Part shown: in pieces, positions 1 through 8,913 of the stretch
Layout of the letters: every line of letters begins with the position of its first letter
Numbering within the stretch: the stretch's first letter is position 1
Assembly: GCA_964501905.1 (NCBI GenBank)
Contig: CAZCTW010000001.1
Location: 124,001-188,000, forward strand
Reading direction: 5' to 3'
Length of the DNA: 64,000 nucleotides
DNA from: B69-G16 sp964501905
GTDB taxonomy: Archaea > Thermoproteota > Thermoprotei > Thermofilales > B69-G16
Notes under the pieces: generated by a model
Database searches by the model: none
Told to the model about the DNA's origin: nothing
What the model saw: the letters and a program-made list of their open reading frames with translations, nothing else
Position numbers and translations under genes: made by a program

Positions 1-9
1 GGTGAGAGA

Positions 10-1446
10 ATGCCCTGGAAGGCTGTAAGCCCAATAGATATCTATAAACTGCTGCCGAAGACAAACTGCAAGAAATGCGGAGAAGAAAACTGCATGGCCT
101 TCGCCGTAAAACTGGTTAACATGGAGACTAGGCTGGAGCTCTGCACCCCGCTACTAGAGGAGCCTAAATACAGGAAGAACTACGAGAAGCTTAAGGAGAT
201 TCTCACTCCGCCTGTTAGAGAGATAGAGCTTAGAAGCGATAAGAAGGTAGTGAAAATAGGCGGGGAGTACGTCCTCCACAGACACGAATTAACTTACATC
301 AACCCGCCGCCCATAGCCATAGACGTAGACGATACAATGTCTAAGGATGAGCTGATAAAGAGGATAAACTTCGCCGAGAACTTCAAATACACCTATATAG
401 GCAGAGAGCTAACCCTAGACCTGATAGCCGTCAGGTCGGTGTCTAACGACCCTGAAACTTTCAAGAAAACCGTGAACTTCGTAGCTACGAACACCAGCTT
501 GCCTTTAATTCTCTGCACCCTAAACCCGAAAGTTATGGAAGCCGGAGTCTCGGCGCTGCCCAACGGCAAGCCCCTCTTATACGCGGCGACTAGGGATAAC
601 TGGTCTGAAATGGCAGATATAGCTTTAAAGCATAAACTCCCTCTGGCGATATTCAGCCCCAACGACCTCGACACTTTAGTCTCGCTGGCTAAGACACTCC
701 TTAATATAGGAGTTTCAGAGATAGCCTTAGACCCCGGCACTTTCGTCGGTTTTAAAGGTTTAAGGTCTACGATAGACGCCTTCACCATGTTAAGGTGGAA
801 AGCCTGTAACGATGACTATCAACTGGCAGGCTACCCGTTAATAGGCACGCCTATAACGGCCTGGAAGATGGTGGACGGAGACGCCCAGACTAAAGCTTGG
901 TGGGAGATGATAACGGCCTCTATGCTAATCTTGAGATATGCCGACTTACTTATCATGCATTCGCTGGAAGGATGGGTTTACCTACCCTTAGTGATGTTAA
1001 GGTTTAACATTTACACGGATCCGAGGAAACCCGTGGCAGTAGATCCAGGGTTGAGAATTATAGGTAATCCGAACGAGATGTCCCCGGTGATGCTTACTGG
1101 GAACTTCGCCTTAACCTATTACATAGTTTCGGGCGATATAGAAGCGGGTAAGATAGACTGCTACCTATTGTTGGCAGATACCGAGGGTATAGCCGTTGAA
1201 TGCGCCGTGCCGGGTAGGAAGCTTTTACCGGATAATATAGCGGAGATAATCAAATCCTCGGGAGTCGAGAAAATGGTTAAGCATAGAATATTAATAATAC
1301 CGGGTAAAGCAGCCAGGCTAGCCGGCGATATAGAAGACGCTACGGGTTGGCGCGTCCTGGTAGGACCGTTAGACTCGAAGGATATATCTAAATTCATAGA
1401 GGAGAAGTGGAAGCCCGAAACTATTAAACAGCTGATGGAAAGTTAA
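10..1446 (+). CDS. cdhE: Acetyl-CoA decarbonylase/synthase gamma subunit (corrinoid iron-sulfur protein, large subunit)
   Basis: This is the large subunit of the corrinoid iron-sulfur protein. It carries the methyl group from tetrahydropterin to the acetyl-CoA synthase centre in the archaeal Wood-Ljungdahl pathway, in the cytoplasm. The N-terminus has a four-cysteine cluster motif (C20, C23, C28, C45; CX2CX4C then a distant Cys), as expected for the low-potential [4Fe-4S] cluster that reduces cobalt. A TIM-barrel-like middle follows, then a C-terminal part that would bind the corrinoid. At 478 residues the length is normal for the family. The ATG follows GGTGA at bases 1-5. It is the first gene here, so the other cdh subunits may lie upstream. 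It converges on the membrane protein gene at 1465-2316. Identification rests on family recognition and the cysteine motif. Confidence 0.93.
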   Translation: MPWKAVSPIDIYKLLPKTNCKKCGEENCMAFAVKLVNMETRLELCTPLLEEPKYRKNYEKLKEILTPPVREIELRSDKKVVKIGGEYVLHRHELTYINPPPIAIDVDDTMSKDELIKRINFAENFKYTYIGRELTLDLIAVRSVSNDPETFKKTVNFVATNTSLPLILCTLNPKVMEAGVSALPNGKPLLYAATRDNWSEMADIALKHKLPLAIFSPNDLDTLVSLAKTLLNIGVSEIALDPGTFVGFKGLRSTIDAFTMLRWKACNDDYQLAGYPLIGTPITAWKMVDGDAQTKAWWEMITASMLILRYADLLIMHSLEGWVYLPLVMLRFNIYTDPRKPVAVDPGLRIIGNPNEMSPVMLTGNFALTYYIVSGDIEAGKIDCYLLLADTEGIAVECAVPGRKLLPDNIAEIIKSSGVEKMVKHRILIIPGKAARLAGDIEDATGWRVLVGPLDSKDISKFIEEKWKPETIKQLMES

Positions 1447-1464
1447 TTAAAAAATTTAGGATTT

Positions 1465-2316
1465 TTATTTAGCCTCCGAAGTTATTTTCTTGGTAAGCCC
1501 GTAAACTATAGGCACTAACATTATACCCATGGCTATGGCTAAGCCCCAAGCTAGATTTGCTATAACCTGCTCTGTACCGGGGAAGTTGCTGAAGATGCCA
1601 GCTACACCGACTAGGAGGAATATGCTGTAGAGTATGAACTTGGCGTAGCCAGCTACGGGTTTGAATTCTTCGTGATCTTCGACTATGCTGGTTACTAGGG
1701 TGTCGCCTAGGGATATCCCGACGCCGATAATAACGAAGCCTATTATTAGTGAGAATATGAACTCTCCGGTGAATAGCATCATCTGTAGAGCTATGCTTAA
1801 CACAACGGCGACTAAACCTATTAGCAGCAAGTTGCGGAGCATATCTACTAGCTCTCTATGCTTCTCGGGGAATACTGGGAGCAGTATGTGCCTCACGTAG
1901 GATGCCAAGAACTCGACTAGCACGATGCCTAGGCTTAGCAGTATTATACCTCCTACGAGTTTGGGCAGATAGTCGGCTATGGCTATGATGTAGCTCCTAG
2001 TGGGCTCGCCTACTTGTAGAAGCTGTAGGGCTATGGAAACTGAGATTACTATCACGAAGGCTTTAACTAGGGAACCTACGAAGGCAGATAGGTCTATCCC
2101 GGCTTTCCTAAACGCTTTGCCCGCGTCGGTCTGATCGAAGGCTTTCTCTATACCTGTGATTTCGATGAGCTTGTTTACGGCTTTGCCTACTATACCTCCA
2201 ACGGCGTAGCCTATTCCGATGATTACTAAGGCGGCGAATATCGAGGGTATGGCTTCGATTATCTGGGTTATTATCTCCGTTATAGAGCTCATTATCTGTG
2301 CCGCTACGTCGACCAT
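1465..2316 (-). CDS. Membrane protein with conserved TM-helix repeats (mechanosensitive-channel-like)
   Basis: An integral membrane protein of 283 residues with about five or six hydrophobic segments. Glycine-rich helices (GIGYAVGGIVGKAV near residue 40, and a similar GVGISLGDTL near 200) resemble the TM-helix repeat family related to small mechanosensitive channels. The usual soluble MscS vestibule domain is not visible, so a pore or pressure-sensing role is only inferred. The ATG is preceded by GGGGTGAGATAG, a strong ribosome binding site. It is a single gene that ends 18 bases from the end of cdhE on the other strand. Confidence 0.7.
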   Translation of the reverse strand: MVDVAAQIMSSITEIITQIIEAIPSIFAALVIIGIGYAVGGIVGKAVNKLIEITGIEKAFDQTDAGKAFRKAGIDLSAFVGSLVKAFVIVISVSIALQLLQVGEPTRSYIIAIADYLPKLVGGIILLSLGIVLVEFLASYVRHILLPVFPEKHRELVDMLRNLLLIGLVAVVLSIALQMMLFTGEFIFSLIIGFVIIGVGISLGDTLVTSIVEDHEEFKPVAGYAKFILYSIFLLVGVAGIFSNFPGTEQVIANLAWGLAIAMGIMLVPIVYGLTKKITSEAK

Positions 2317-2544
2317 TCTATCTCACCCCAATAATTATATTTATATAGAAGCGATTTTAAGCTTTATGCCTCTTTAAGTGTTTAGTATATAAAATGTAGC
2401 CGTAAATAAAATACGGTTAAAGTTCAGTTTACCAACTCCATTGTTAGAACATTAGACTTTCAGAATTCAATTAAACTTATTTAGAGCTACTGGTTTAAAC
2501 ACTAAAACCATATAAGAGAAAACGCTTTTCCACACGGTGGTTCG

Positions 2545-3225
2545 GTGGAAAGCGTGATCTTGGATGCAGGGGGCTTACTCTATTACAGGCGTAAAGACTC
2601 GCTGAGCGTTTTGAGAGACGTAATCCGGAGAATTACTGGAGTGGGATTCGAGCTTGATAAGGAACATCTACTTTTTATTCATGAGTTACGCGAGCTCTCT
2701 TTTAGAGGTTTTATCTCTAGGAGAGATGAAGTGCATCTTTTCCTAAAATATCTAGGAGTTGAAGGAGATGACATCGCAGACAAGGTTTACAGCGTCTACA
2801 ATAAGGAGATGGCTAATAATATAGTCTTTTATCGAGATGTCCCAGAAACTCTTAAAGCTTTAAAGAAGGCAGGGTATAAATTGGCCGTTCTCTCTAACTC
2901 TTCTTACACTTCGCGGGAGAAACTGGAGTGGTTTGCCAGAGCAGGGCTTAAAGGCGTATTCGAGGCAGTAGTTTGTTCCTGCGATATAGGCTACTGTAAA
3001 CCTGAGATAAGAGCCTATCTAACGGTATTAGATAGGCTCGGCTCAAGTCCCGGCGAATCATTTTTCGTTGGGCACTCTGTAAAAGACCTAGTAGGAGCCA
3101 AGAAAACAGGTTTGAAAACTATAGGCGTAAAATGTCCAGTTAGAGATAAAGAAATAGCCGATGTTTTTGTACCTAAACTCGCCGACCTACTTAAGGTGCT
3201 TAACTATAATCAAGCTAGTTTTTAA
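2545..3225 (+). CDS. HAD-superfamily hydrolase with atypical motif I
   Basis: A 226-residue HAD-fold protein. Motif I is LDAGGLL with D7 as nucleophile, but the residue two positions on, normally Asp in phosphatases, is Gly9. Motif II is LSNSS near 117, the motif III Lys lies in CKPEIR near 152, and motif IV reads GHSVKD, where GDS is usual. A four-helix cap fits between motifs I and II. The altered acid/base position and motif IV make plain phosphatase activity uncertain. The start is a GTG at 2545 with GGTGG just upstream. A second HAD with the same DxGG pattern lies at 37075. Substrate unknown. Confidence 0.75.
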   Translation: MESVILDAGGLLYYRRKDSLSVLRDVIRRITGVGFELDKEHLLFIHELRELSFRGFISRRDEVHLFLKYLGVEGDDIADKVYSVYNKEMANNIVFYRDVPETLKALKKAGYKLAVLSNSSYTSREKLEWFARAGLKGVFEAVVCSCDIGYCKPEIRAYLTVLDRLGSSPGESFFVGHSVKDLVGAKKTGLKTIGVKCPVRDKEIADVFVPKLADLLKVLNYNQASF

Positions 3226-3268
3226 GTGAAACTTTCTAAAGATTTCATCGCTGCCCCCGAAGCACTCC

Positions 3269-4242
3269 TCAGTTTTTATCAGCGCTAAGCGCTCTTATCG
3301 AAATCCAGCTGTTCCCGTTTATGCTTGAGTAGTACCAGAAATAAGCCCTGTATGTTGCCTCTGTATCTGTCTCAAATACCAGCTCATCTGGGCCGCTTGT
3401 CATAGTAAACTTAGCTAAAGGAGCGGATTCGCCTTGACCGCCGATTGAGTAGATTGAGTCTATTACGGCGCTAGCAGTTCTAGAATTTTTAACTTTTATT
3501 TTTCTCCAATTTCTATCTCTCCGCTATTATAGATTTCTTCTCCGTCGCGATAGACCACTAGTTTAGCCTTCTTCGGAAACTGCACAAACTTGTACTCAAA
3601 CCTTACTTTATCTCCATAAATTGGATTATTCTCCGCCGGAACGAAATACTAGACTGTAAAATACTTCCACAAAAACCGATGAGGCCAAGTCGAAATATTT
3701 AAATCCGCCGTAAACCCCGCCTCAAAATACCCGTCACTCTTAACAGTAACACCAGTATCATAATCACTACTATAAAGAGCATAACTATACCAACCGGGCC
3801 ATGCAATCTTTCTATCTTTACATCTTTTCCGCCGCTAGGATCTATCTGGCTCCAACCAAGCGGCACCGAAATCGTGCCGATCTCTGCTTTTTACTTTAGG
3901 TAGCGGCACTAAGAGCAGCAACAGCGATAGAATCATAACAGTATCATGAACTTCTTCACGGTTCCACCCCAATAACCATTACATAAACCTCGTAGCCCGG
4001 ATCTACGACCGGCATGCTCCAGCTAAGATTTACCGCGAAGTGTCCTGTGTTGGGTAGCATTGTGACATTCCAAAGGGTTCCAAGTCTTTTAGCTTGCCGT
4101 TATATCCAACACTACCTCTACCTTCAACATCTATCTGCAACACTATCAAAGAAGGTTTAGGCGTGGGTCTAGGCCAGAGGAAGTAAGCAGCTACAACAGC
4201 GGCTATGAGGATTGTCAATAGGAGCTTTTTCCAAAACTCCAT
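3269..4242 (-). pseudogene. Decayed gene for a membrane-anchored extracellular protein
   Basis: The minus strand codes for an N-terminal membrane anchor (ATG at 4242, short basic start, then a hydrophobic run ending in FLWPRP) followed by beta-rich extracellular sequence. The reading frame is broken several times. After about 50 residues the frame shifts (the next part contains HFAVNLSWSMP and ends at a stop near 3960). Another frame carries DYDTGVTVKSDGYFEAGF and is interrupted by a TAG inside a continuous stretch near 3650. The last part ends in ISIRALSADKN at 3269. Each piece has coding character but no single frame spans it. It is most likely a dead surface protein. No family was recognised. 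Confidence 0.6.
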
Positions 4243-4325
4243 CACTTTTAATTCTACATATACGTCGTAAAGTTTTTCGCTCGAGCCCACTCTTTCATCT
4301 CTGAAATAGCTACGCTTTGTAAAAA

Positions 4326-4581
4326 TGTAATAACTTCAGGTTTGAAATTCTCGAGTTCGAGGAGAAGTCTCTTAAGACTAGGGTTAGGATATACTCTTCT
4401 ATAACCGAGGAGTAGGGGGATATGAGAAAGACTTATGTCATGTTTAACTGGAATTATTCAATACGTCGCCAACTCTAGTGGTATGGGAAATACCAGGGTA
4501 ATCAGCAAGGAAGTTAAGCGTATGGCTAAGGGAGATCCCTGCTGCGAGCTAGTAGTCGAGCACTATGGAATATGCGAATAA
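4326..4581 (+). pseudogene. Remnant of a V4R (4-vinyl reductase-like) ligand-binding domain protein
   Basis: Two frames together resemble the C-terminal half of a V4R domain. The first reads FEILEFEEKSLKTRVRIYSS and stops at a TAG near 4413. The second, after a frameshift, contains AKGDPCCELVV and ends at 4581. The C-x-A-K-G-D-x-x-C-E pattern matches the ends of the intact V4R proteins at 33975 and 39737 (GDSYCEF, GDEYCEF). The N-terminal half is absent. It is a remnant of a third V4R gene in this window, again not far from a HAD gene. Confidence 0.55.
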
Positions 4582-4588
4582 CTTTGCT

Positions 4589-6463
4589 TTACTGCGCAAG
4601 TCTTATTCTTCTACTAGCCTTCCACCAAGTTGGAAATAGCTCTTTCTTACCGGGCAGGACAAAGCCGGCTAGATATTCGTCCATGAAATCGGCGTCTTTT
4701 AAGAGATCGAAGTAGGCCATTAGCTTAGCTATCTCATCGGCCTTACTCCTATACTTTTCTGAAACTAAAGTTAGGTAGGCGCCCGCCACCGAGCCGTTGC
4801 CCAAGTATATTATCTTGGCGTGGGGGAATTCGGGTAATAGCCCTATAGCTGTAGCGCTGTTAGGATCCATATAGCTGCCGAAAGCACCGCATATGTAGAC
4901 TTTAGTTATATCTTCTACGGAAAGCCTCATTTTCTTTAAGAGCACCGCTATGGCGGCACAGGCGGCCGATTTAGAATCTATTAAGTTGGCTATATCCTTC
5001 TCCGTTATCACTATATCCCTGCCTATCTCTGTCTCCTCCTTGGGCACTACCACGTATTCGTAGCCGTCGTAGCCCTTCCTTATATAAGGAGATTGAATCT
5101 TCCTGTTTATTTTCCCGAGGCTATCTATAATCCCGTGCCTGAAGAGCTCGCTTAGTAGGTCTATCAGTCCGGAGCCACATATGCCTTTCGGCTTTACCCC
5201 TCCGATAACCGTATACTTCGCCTTTAAAGTCTTAGGATCTATCCTTACTCTATCTATAGCTCCCTCTACGGATCTTATGCCGAACCTTATACCCCAACCT
5301 TCGAAGGCGGGGCCAGCTGCCGCCGTGGTCGAGAGGAACCAACCCTGACTACCCAGTACTACCTCGACGTTAGTGCCTATATCGACTAGAAGCGAGATTT
5401 CAGGGGAATCGTACATCCCAGATAGTAGAACGTCTCCTATCGCGTCTCCTCCCAGGAATCTGCTGACACAGGGGAGGCAGTATACCTGTGCGTAGGGGTT
5501 AACGTCAAGCTCTAATTTTCTCGCTTCTAAAACAAACGGATCCCTCGGTACTTCAGCATCAGTCTTGAGTAGAGGCGAGGGATCTTTGCCGACAAATAAG
5601 TAGGTCATTACGGTATTCCCGGCTACGCAGACATCGTATATCTCGCTAGGCTTTACCTTGTACTTGGAGCTCAGCCCCTTAATCAAATTGTTTATAGTGC
5701 CTACAGCTGCCTTCTGTAGCATAGCTAAGCCGCCTTCTCTCTCCATAGCGTAGGAAATCCTAGAGACTACATCCTCTCCGTAGACTAACTGGCCGTTATA
5801 TTCTGATTCTGATCCGAGAATTCTCCCGGTGTTCAGATCTACCAAGTAGGCTACTATCTTAGTAGTTCCTATATCGACTGCTAACCCGAACATTCTATCT
5901 CTAGTATCTCCATCCTCTACGTCTAGAACCTTTAACTGCCTCTTGTATTTAGAGACAATGAGCGTTCCCCCGTTTTCACAACAGTCCGGATAGGAAGATA
6001 TCTTAGTGTAGATGTGCTCCAGCGCCGGGACGCTAGCTGACCCTAGACTCCTCCTAAAGACCTCATCTACGCCGAGCTCGAAAATTCGCGGCGACACGTA
6101 GATCTTCTCTATTATAGGTTGTGGCTCTACTTTAGGTATGCGAGCATCTGTCTGTATTCTCTGCCCTTCAATTCTAGTTTCAGGCGGTATGAAAACTTCA
6201 CAATCGGAGAGGAGGAAGCTTTGACAAGCTAGGACGTAGCCCTCGTCTAGTTCTTCTTTGGTTAGCAAAGCTTCCTCGGGGTTATACTTGAAGTCTACAT
6301 TTCCCTTCTTAATTACCACTTTACATTTACCGCAGTTTCCCTTACCTCCACATATACTCCTTATGTTAATCCCGGCTATTCTCGCGGCTTCGAGAATACT
6401 TGTGCCAGCGGGGACTTTAACCCTTCTGCCATATGGTTGGAATATTACCGTCACTTCTTGCAT
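4589..6463 (-). CDS. RACo-type reductive activator of corrinoid proteins (ASKHA/ferredoxin fusion)
   Basis: A 624-residue protein of the RACo family, which uses ATP to reduce Co(II) corrinoid proteins that have lapsed to an inactive state. The N-terminal ferredoxin domain has the [2Fe-2S] ligands C38, C44, C47 and C80. A linker runs to about residue 190. The ASKHA ATPase part then begins with the phosphate loop GLAVDIGTTK (about 193-202) and later shows GSGLIDLLSEL and ICGAFGSYM, typical of the DUF4445 fold. Length is normal for the family. The natural client here would be the corrinoid protein CdhE at the start of the window or another methyltransferase; that pairing is inferred from proximity. 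It is followed divergently by a small helical protein gene. Confidence 0.88.
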   Translation of the reverse strand: MQEVTVIFQPYGRRVKVPAGTSILEAARIAGINIRSICGGKGNCGKCKVVIKKGNVDFKYNPEEALLTKEELDEGYVLACQSFLLSDCEVFIPPETRIEGQRIQTDARIPKVEPQPIIEKIYVSPRIFELGVDEVFRRSLGSASVPALEHIYTKISSYPDCCENGGTLIVSKYKRQLKVLDVEDGDTRDRMFGLAVDIGTTKIVAYLVDLNTGRILGSESEYNGQLVYGEDVVSRISYAMEREGGLAMLQKAAVGTINNLIKGLSSKYKVKPSEIYDVCVAGNTVMTYLFVGKDPSPLLKTDAEVPRDPFVLEARKLELDVNPYAQVYCLPCVSRFLGGDAIGDVLLSGMYDSPEISLLVDIGTNVEVVLGSQGWFLSTTAAAGPAFEGWGIRFGIRSVEGAIDRVRIDPKTLKAKYTVIGGVKPKGICGSGLIDLLSELFRHGIIDSLGKINRKIQSPYIRKGYDGYEYVVVPKEETEIGRDIVITEKDIANLIDSKSAACAAIAVLLKKMRLSVEDITKVYICGAFGSYMDPNSATAIGLLPEFPHAKIIYLGNGSVAGAYLTLVSEKYRSKADEIAKLMAYFDLLKDADFMDEYLAGFVLPGKKELFPTWWKASRRIRLAQ

Positions 6464-6589
6464 CTCTACTCTCTCTCCTCGGTTCCTAAAACGGTATAGA
6501 ACAATTTTTTATTTAAGGATTTTCTGACACTCTTTGCTTAAAAGACAAGTTTTTAGATATAAAATTGAGTAAGTAAGTATGGTGAGAGT

Positions 6590-6787
6590 ATGAGTGAAAA
6601 AGAGAGGCTTAGAGCTCTTCTTAAACACTGGTCTGAACATAGCCTAGAGCATAGAGAGCATTTCTTAGAGTGGGCTAAAAAAGCGGAAGAAATTAATTTG
6701 AAAGATGTCAGCCTCTGCTTGTTACAGGCCGCTAAAGCTATGGAGGAAGCCGCTAAAAACTTGGAAAAAGCCCTCGGCTACCTATAG
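6590..6787 (+). CDS. Small His/Glu-rich helical protein
   Basis: A 65-residue protein predicted to be two amphipathic helices. The first helix carries His13, His17, His21 and His24 spaced like a metal-binding face (HWSEHSLEHREHF). The second is rich in Ala, Glu and Lys. A perfect GGTGAGAG ribosome binding site sits just before the ATG, which supports a real gene despite its size. It is divergent from the RACo gene, and small proteins of this shape are known near corrinoid or nickel enzymes, so a metal-handling or scaffolding role is possible but unproven. Confidence 0.7.
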   Translation: MSEKERLRALLKHWSEHSLEHREHFLEWAKKAEEINLKDVSLCLLQAAKAMEEAAKNLEKALGYL

Positions 6788-6811
6788 GCTTAAGTTGAAG
6801 TAAAAGAAAAG

Positions 6812-7042
6812 TCAACCTATTTCTATACAAGTTTGTGTACGTTCTACACCTTCTACCCTATGTATAGCCGAAATAATTTCCCCTAATTCATCTAGACTCT
6901 CGATTTCGAGGTATGCTATCACATCTACAGGACCCGTAACAGCGTGGGCCATCTTCACTTTGGAAATATTTCTAACTTTTTTAGCTACTTCAAGAGTAAA
7001 GCCGGCTCTAACCTGTATCAATACATAAACCGAAGTCATCAT
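6812..7042 (-). CDS. Stand-alone Lrp/AsnC ligand-binding (RAM) domain
   Basis: A 76-residue protein that matches the effector-binding half of Lrp/AsnC regulators (alpha-beta RAM fold) without the DNA-binding helix-turn-helix. Family features include the opening VYVLIQVRAGF, the core TGPVDVIAYLE (about 36-46) and the end GVERTQTCIEI. Such stand-alone domains form oligomers and can sense amino acids or join full-length Lrp proteins. The start at MMTS is preceded by CGATG without a strong Shine-Dalgarno. It converges on the small helical protein gene at 6590. Confidence 0.8.
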   Translation of the reverse strand: MMTSVYVLIQVRAGFTLEVAKKVRNISKVKMAHAVTGPVDVIAYLEIESLDELGEIISAIHRVEGVERTQTCIEIG

Positions 7043-7190
7043 CGGAAAATATTACAGAACACACACTAATAATTATTTCACTTTTACACTTGGAAGGTTT
7101 TATTTCCAGCCGAGGGCAATCCGCACCGCACTGAGCTAAGCTTTAGATAATAAAGCTTACGTGGAACTAAAACATCGGTAATAAATATAA

Positions 7191-7433
7191 CTTTGGAGTA
7201 AGTATCTGGCTGAGAAAAGCGTGAACGCCGTGGGGATAGACGCTCCGAGCATCGACTACGAGCCATTCCCGGCTCATAATATTCTCCTGCCCAAAGGTAT
7301 AGTTATCTACGAGAACTTAACTAATTTAAAAGAGCTATTAGGCAAAGTTGGGTTCCAGTTCATAGGCTTATCTTTAAAAATAGAAAACGGCTCGGCTAGC
7401 CCTGTTAGAGCTGTGGCCGTACTCGAGGAGTAG
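7191..7433 (+). pseudogene. C-terminal remnant of a cyclase-family (kynurenine formamidase-like) gene
   Basis: This frame encodes about 80 residues matching the C-terminal end of metal-dependent cyclase-family hydrolases: VGIDAPSIDYEPFPAHN, then a long run to SPVRAVAVLEE. In intact proteins (about 210-230 residues) the metal site HxGTHxD lies in the N-terminal half, which is missing. The frame is open only from CTT at 7191, just after an in-frame TAA, and earlier sequence shows no sign of the remainder. A GTG at 7221 could start a 70-residue protein, but such a product would have no active site. Judged a truncated gene. Confidence 0.65.
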
Positions 7434-7641
7434 AGCAGAAAACCTAGATTTTGCGGCTATCATTCACTTATTAAGATGCATCGGAGCCTGAATGGGTAAA
7501 TCTGAATAAGACGCCGTGTCATTAGCCTCAATAGCCATCTATGACTCTGTACTCTTACCTAAAAGTCATAGGTGAGCCCCTACCGCGGATACGAAATATA
7601 GCTTTAAATAGAATAAAGCGGTAAAGAGAAATGGGATCACT

Positions 7642-8844
7642 ATGGCATCCATCCCGCCAACTTTAATTCATTCTACCTTAGCTAAGCAACTTGAGCCGGA
7701 AGGTGCGTTTGTTTATCTGGACTTAGCCGCGGAAGCTAGGAAAAAGGGAATAGACGTTATAAGCTTCGGTATTGGACAACCAGATTTTAAACCGCCCGAG
7801 GAGGTTTTAACCGCGATAAAGGAGGCTATTGACCGTGGATGCATAGGCTATATCTCCTCCCTGGGTTTGCCCGAGCTGAGGGCTAAAGTAGCTGAGTACT
7901 TAAACGAGAAGTACGACTCTGATGTAAAGCCGGAGGAGGTAGCGATAACTGTAGGGGCTAAATCGGCAATCTTTATGGCTATAAGCATGCTAACTAGGCC
8001 GGGGGACGAGGTTATAGTGCCCGACCCCGGTTTTCCAGCTTATGAGTGCATCGTAAGGTATGCAGGGGGGAGACCTGTTTTCCTCGTGCTTAAGGAGGAG
8101 GATAGCTTTAGGATGACCCCTGAAAGAATAGAGCAATGTCTGACCAAGAACACTAAGTGTATAGTAGTTAACACGCCTCATAACCCGACCGGTTCTATGC
8201 TCAAGAAAGAAGACGTTGAGGGTATAATGGAGATAGCTAGGAGAAAGAACCTAGCCATAATTTCGGATGAGATATACGAAGATTTCGTCTACGAAGGAGA
8301 GCACTATAGCTTCCTCAAAGAGCCAGATTGGAGAGACTATATAGTGTATATAAGCGGCTTTTCTAAAACTTGGGCTCTTACAGGACTTAGAATAGGCATA
8401 ATGGTCGCTAGGAAGGAGGTTATCGAGAGAACCGCGCTTTTCGCGACCAACGTTTACAGCTGCCCGCCCGCCCCCTTCCAATATGGAGCTCTGAAAGCCT
8501 TAGAGATGGGGCTCGACTGGTTTAAGGATATAAGAGAAGAGTTTAGGAGGAGAAGGGACGCCGCGTACGAGGAATTAAACAAGATACCCGGAGTTAAAGC
8601 TTTAAGAATGCCGGGGACCTTCTATCTATTCCCTAACGTAAAGGGGCTTGTGTCTAAGCTTAATTATAAGAACACGGAAGAACTCGCCAAGGCTATCCTG
8701 TTCGAAGCCGGAGTTGTGCTCCTCCCGGGCACTGCGTTCCCCCTCTACGGCGGAGAGGGATTCATGAGACTCTCCTACGTATTACCTGTTGAAGTTATCC
8801 GCGAAGGCCTACGCAGAGTTAGGGAGTGGGCGGAGAGTAAGTAG
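7642..8844 (+). CDS. Class I/II pyridoxal-phosphate aminotransferase (aspartate/aromatic type)
   Basis: A 400-residue fold-type I aminotransferase. It shows the substrate-clamp region FGIGQPDF (43-50), N181 in the HNPTG motif, D209 and Y212 in SDEIYEDF, and the Schiff-base lysine K242 in SGFSKTWALTGLRIG. The arginine that grips the substrate carboxylate is in FMRLSY near the C-terminus. It transfers amino groups between an amino acid and a 2-oxoacid in the cytoplasm. The specificity (Asp, Ala or aromatic) cannot be read from sequence. It lies 69 bases before the DapA-family gene in the same direction and may share a transcript with it. Confidence 0.9.
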   Translation: MASIPPTLIHSTLAKQLEPEGAFVYLDLAAEARKKGIDVISFGIGQPDFKPPEEVLTAIKEAIDRGCIGYISSLGLPELRAKVAEYLNEKYDSDVKPEEVAITVGAKSAIFMAISMLTRPGDEVIVPDPGFPAYECIVRYAGGRPVFLVLKEEDSFRMTPERIEQCLTKNTKCIVVNTPHNPTGSMLKKEDVEGIMEIARRKNLAIISDEIYEDFVYEGEHYSFLKEPDWRDYIVYISGFSKTWALTGLRIGIMVARKEVIERTALFATNVYSCPPAPFQYGALKALEMGLDWFKDIREEFRRRRDAAYEELNKIPGVKALRMPGTFYLFPNVKGLVSKLNYKNTEELAKAILFEAGVVLLPGTAFPLYGGEGFMRLSYVLPVEVIREGLRRVREWAESK

Positions 8845-8913
8845 ATAAACGAATAAGTACTGACCTCTTCATTTTGAAATGCTAATCTTTTTTACGTCGA
8901 GGAGGGGGAGGGG

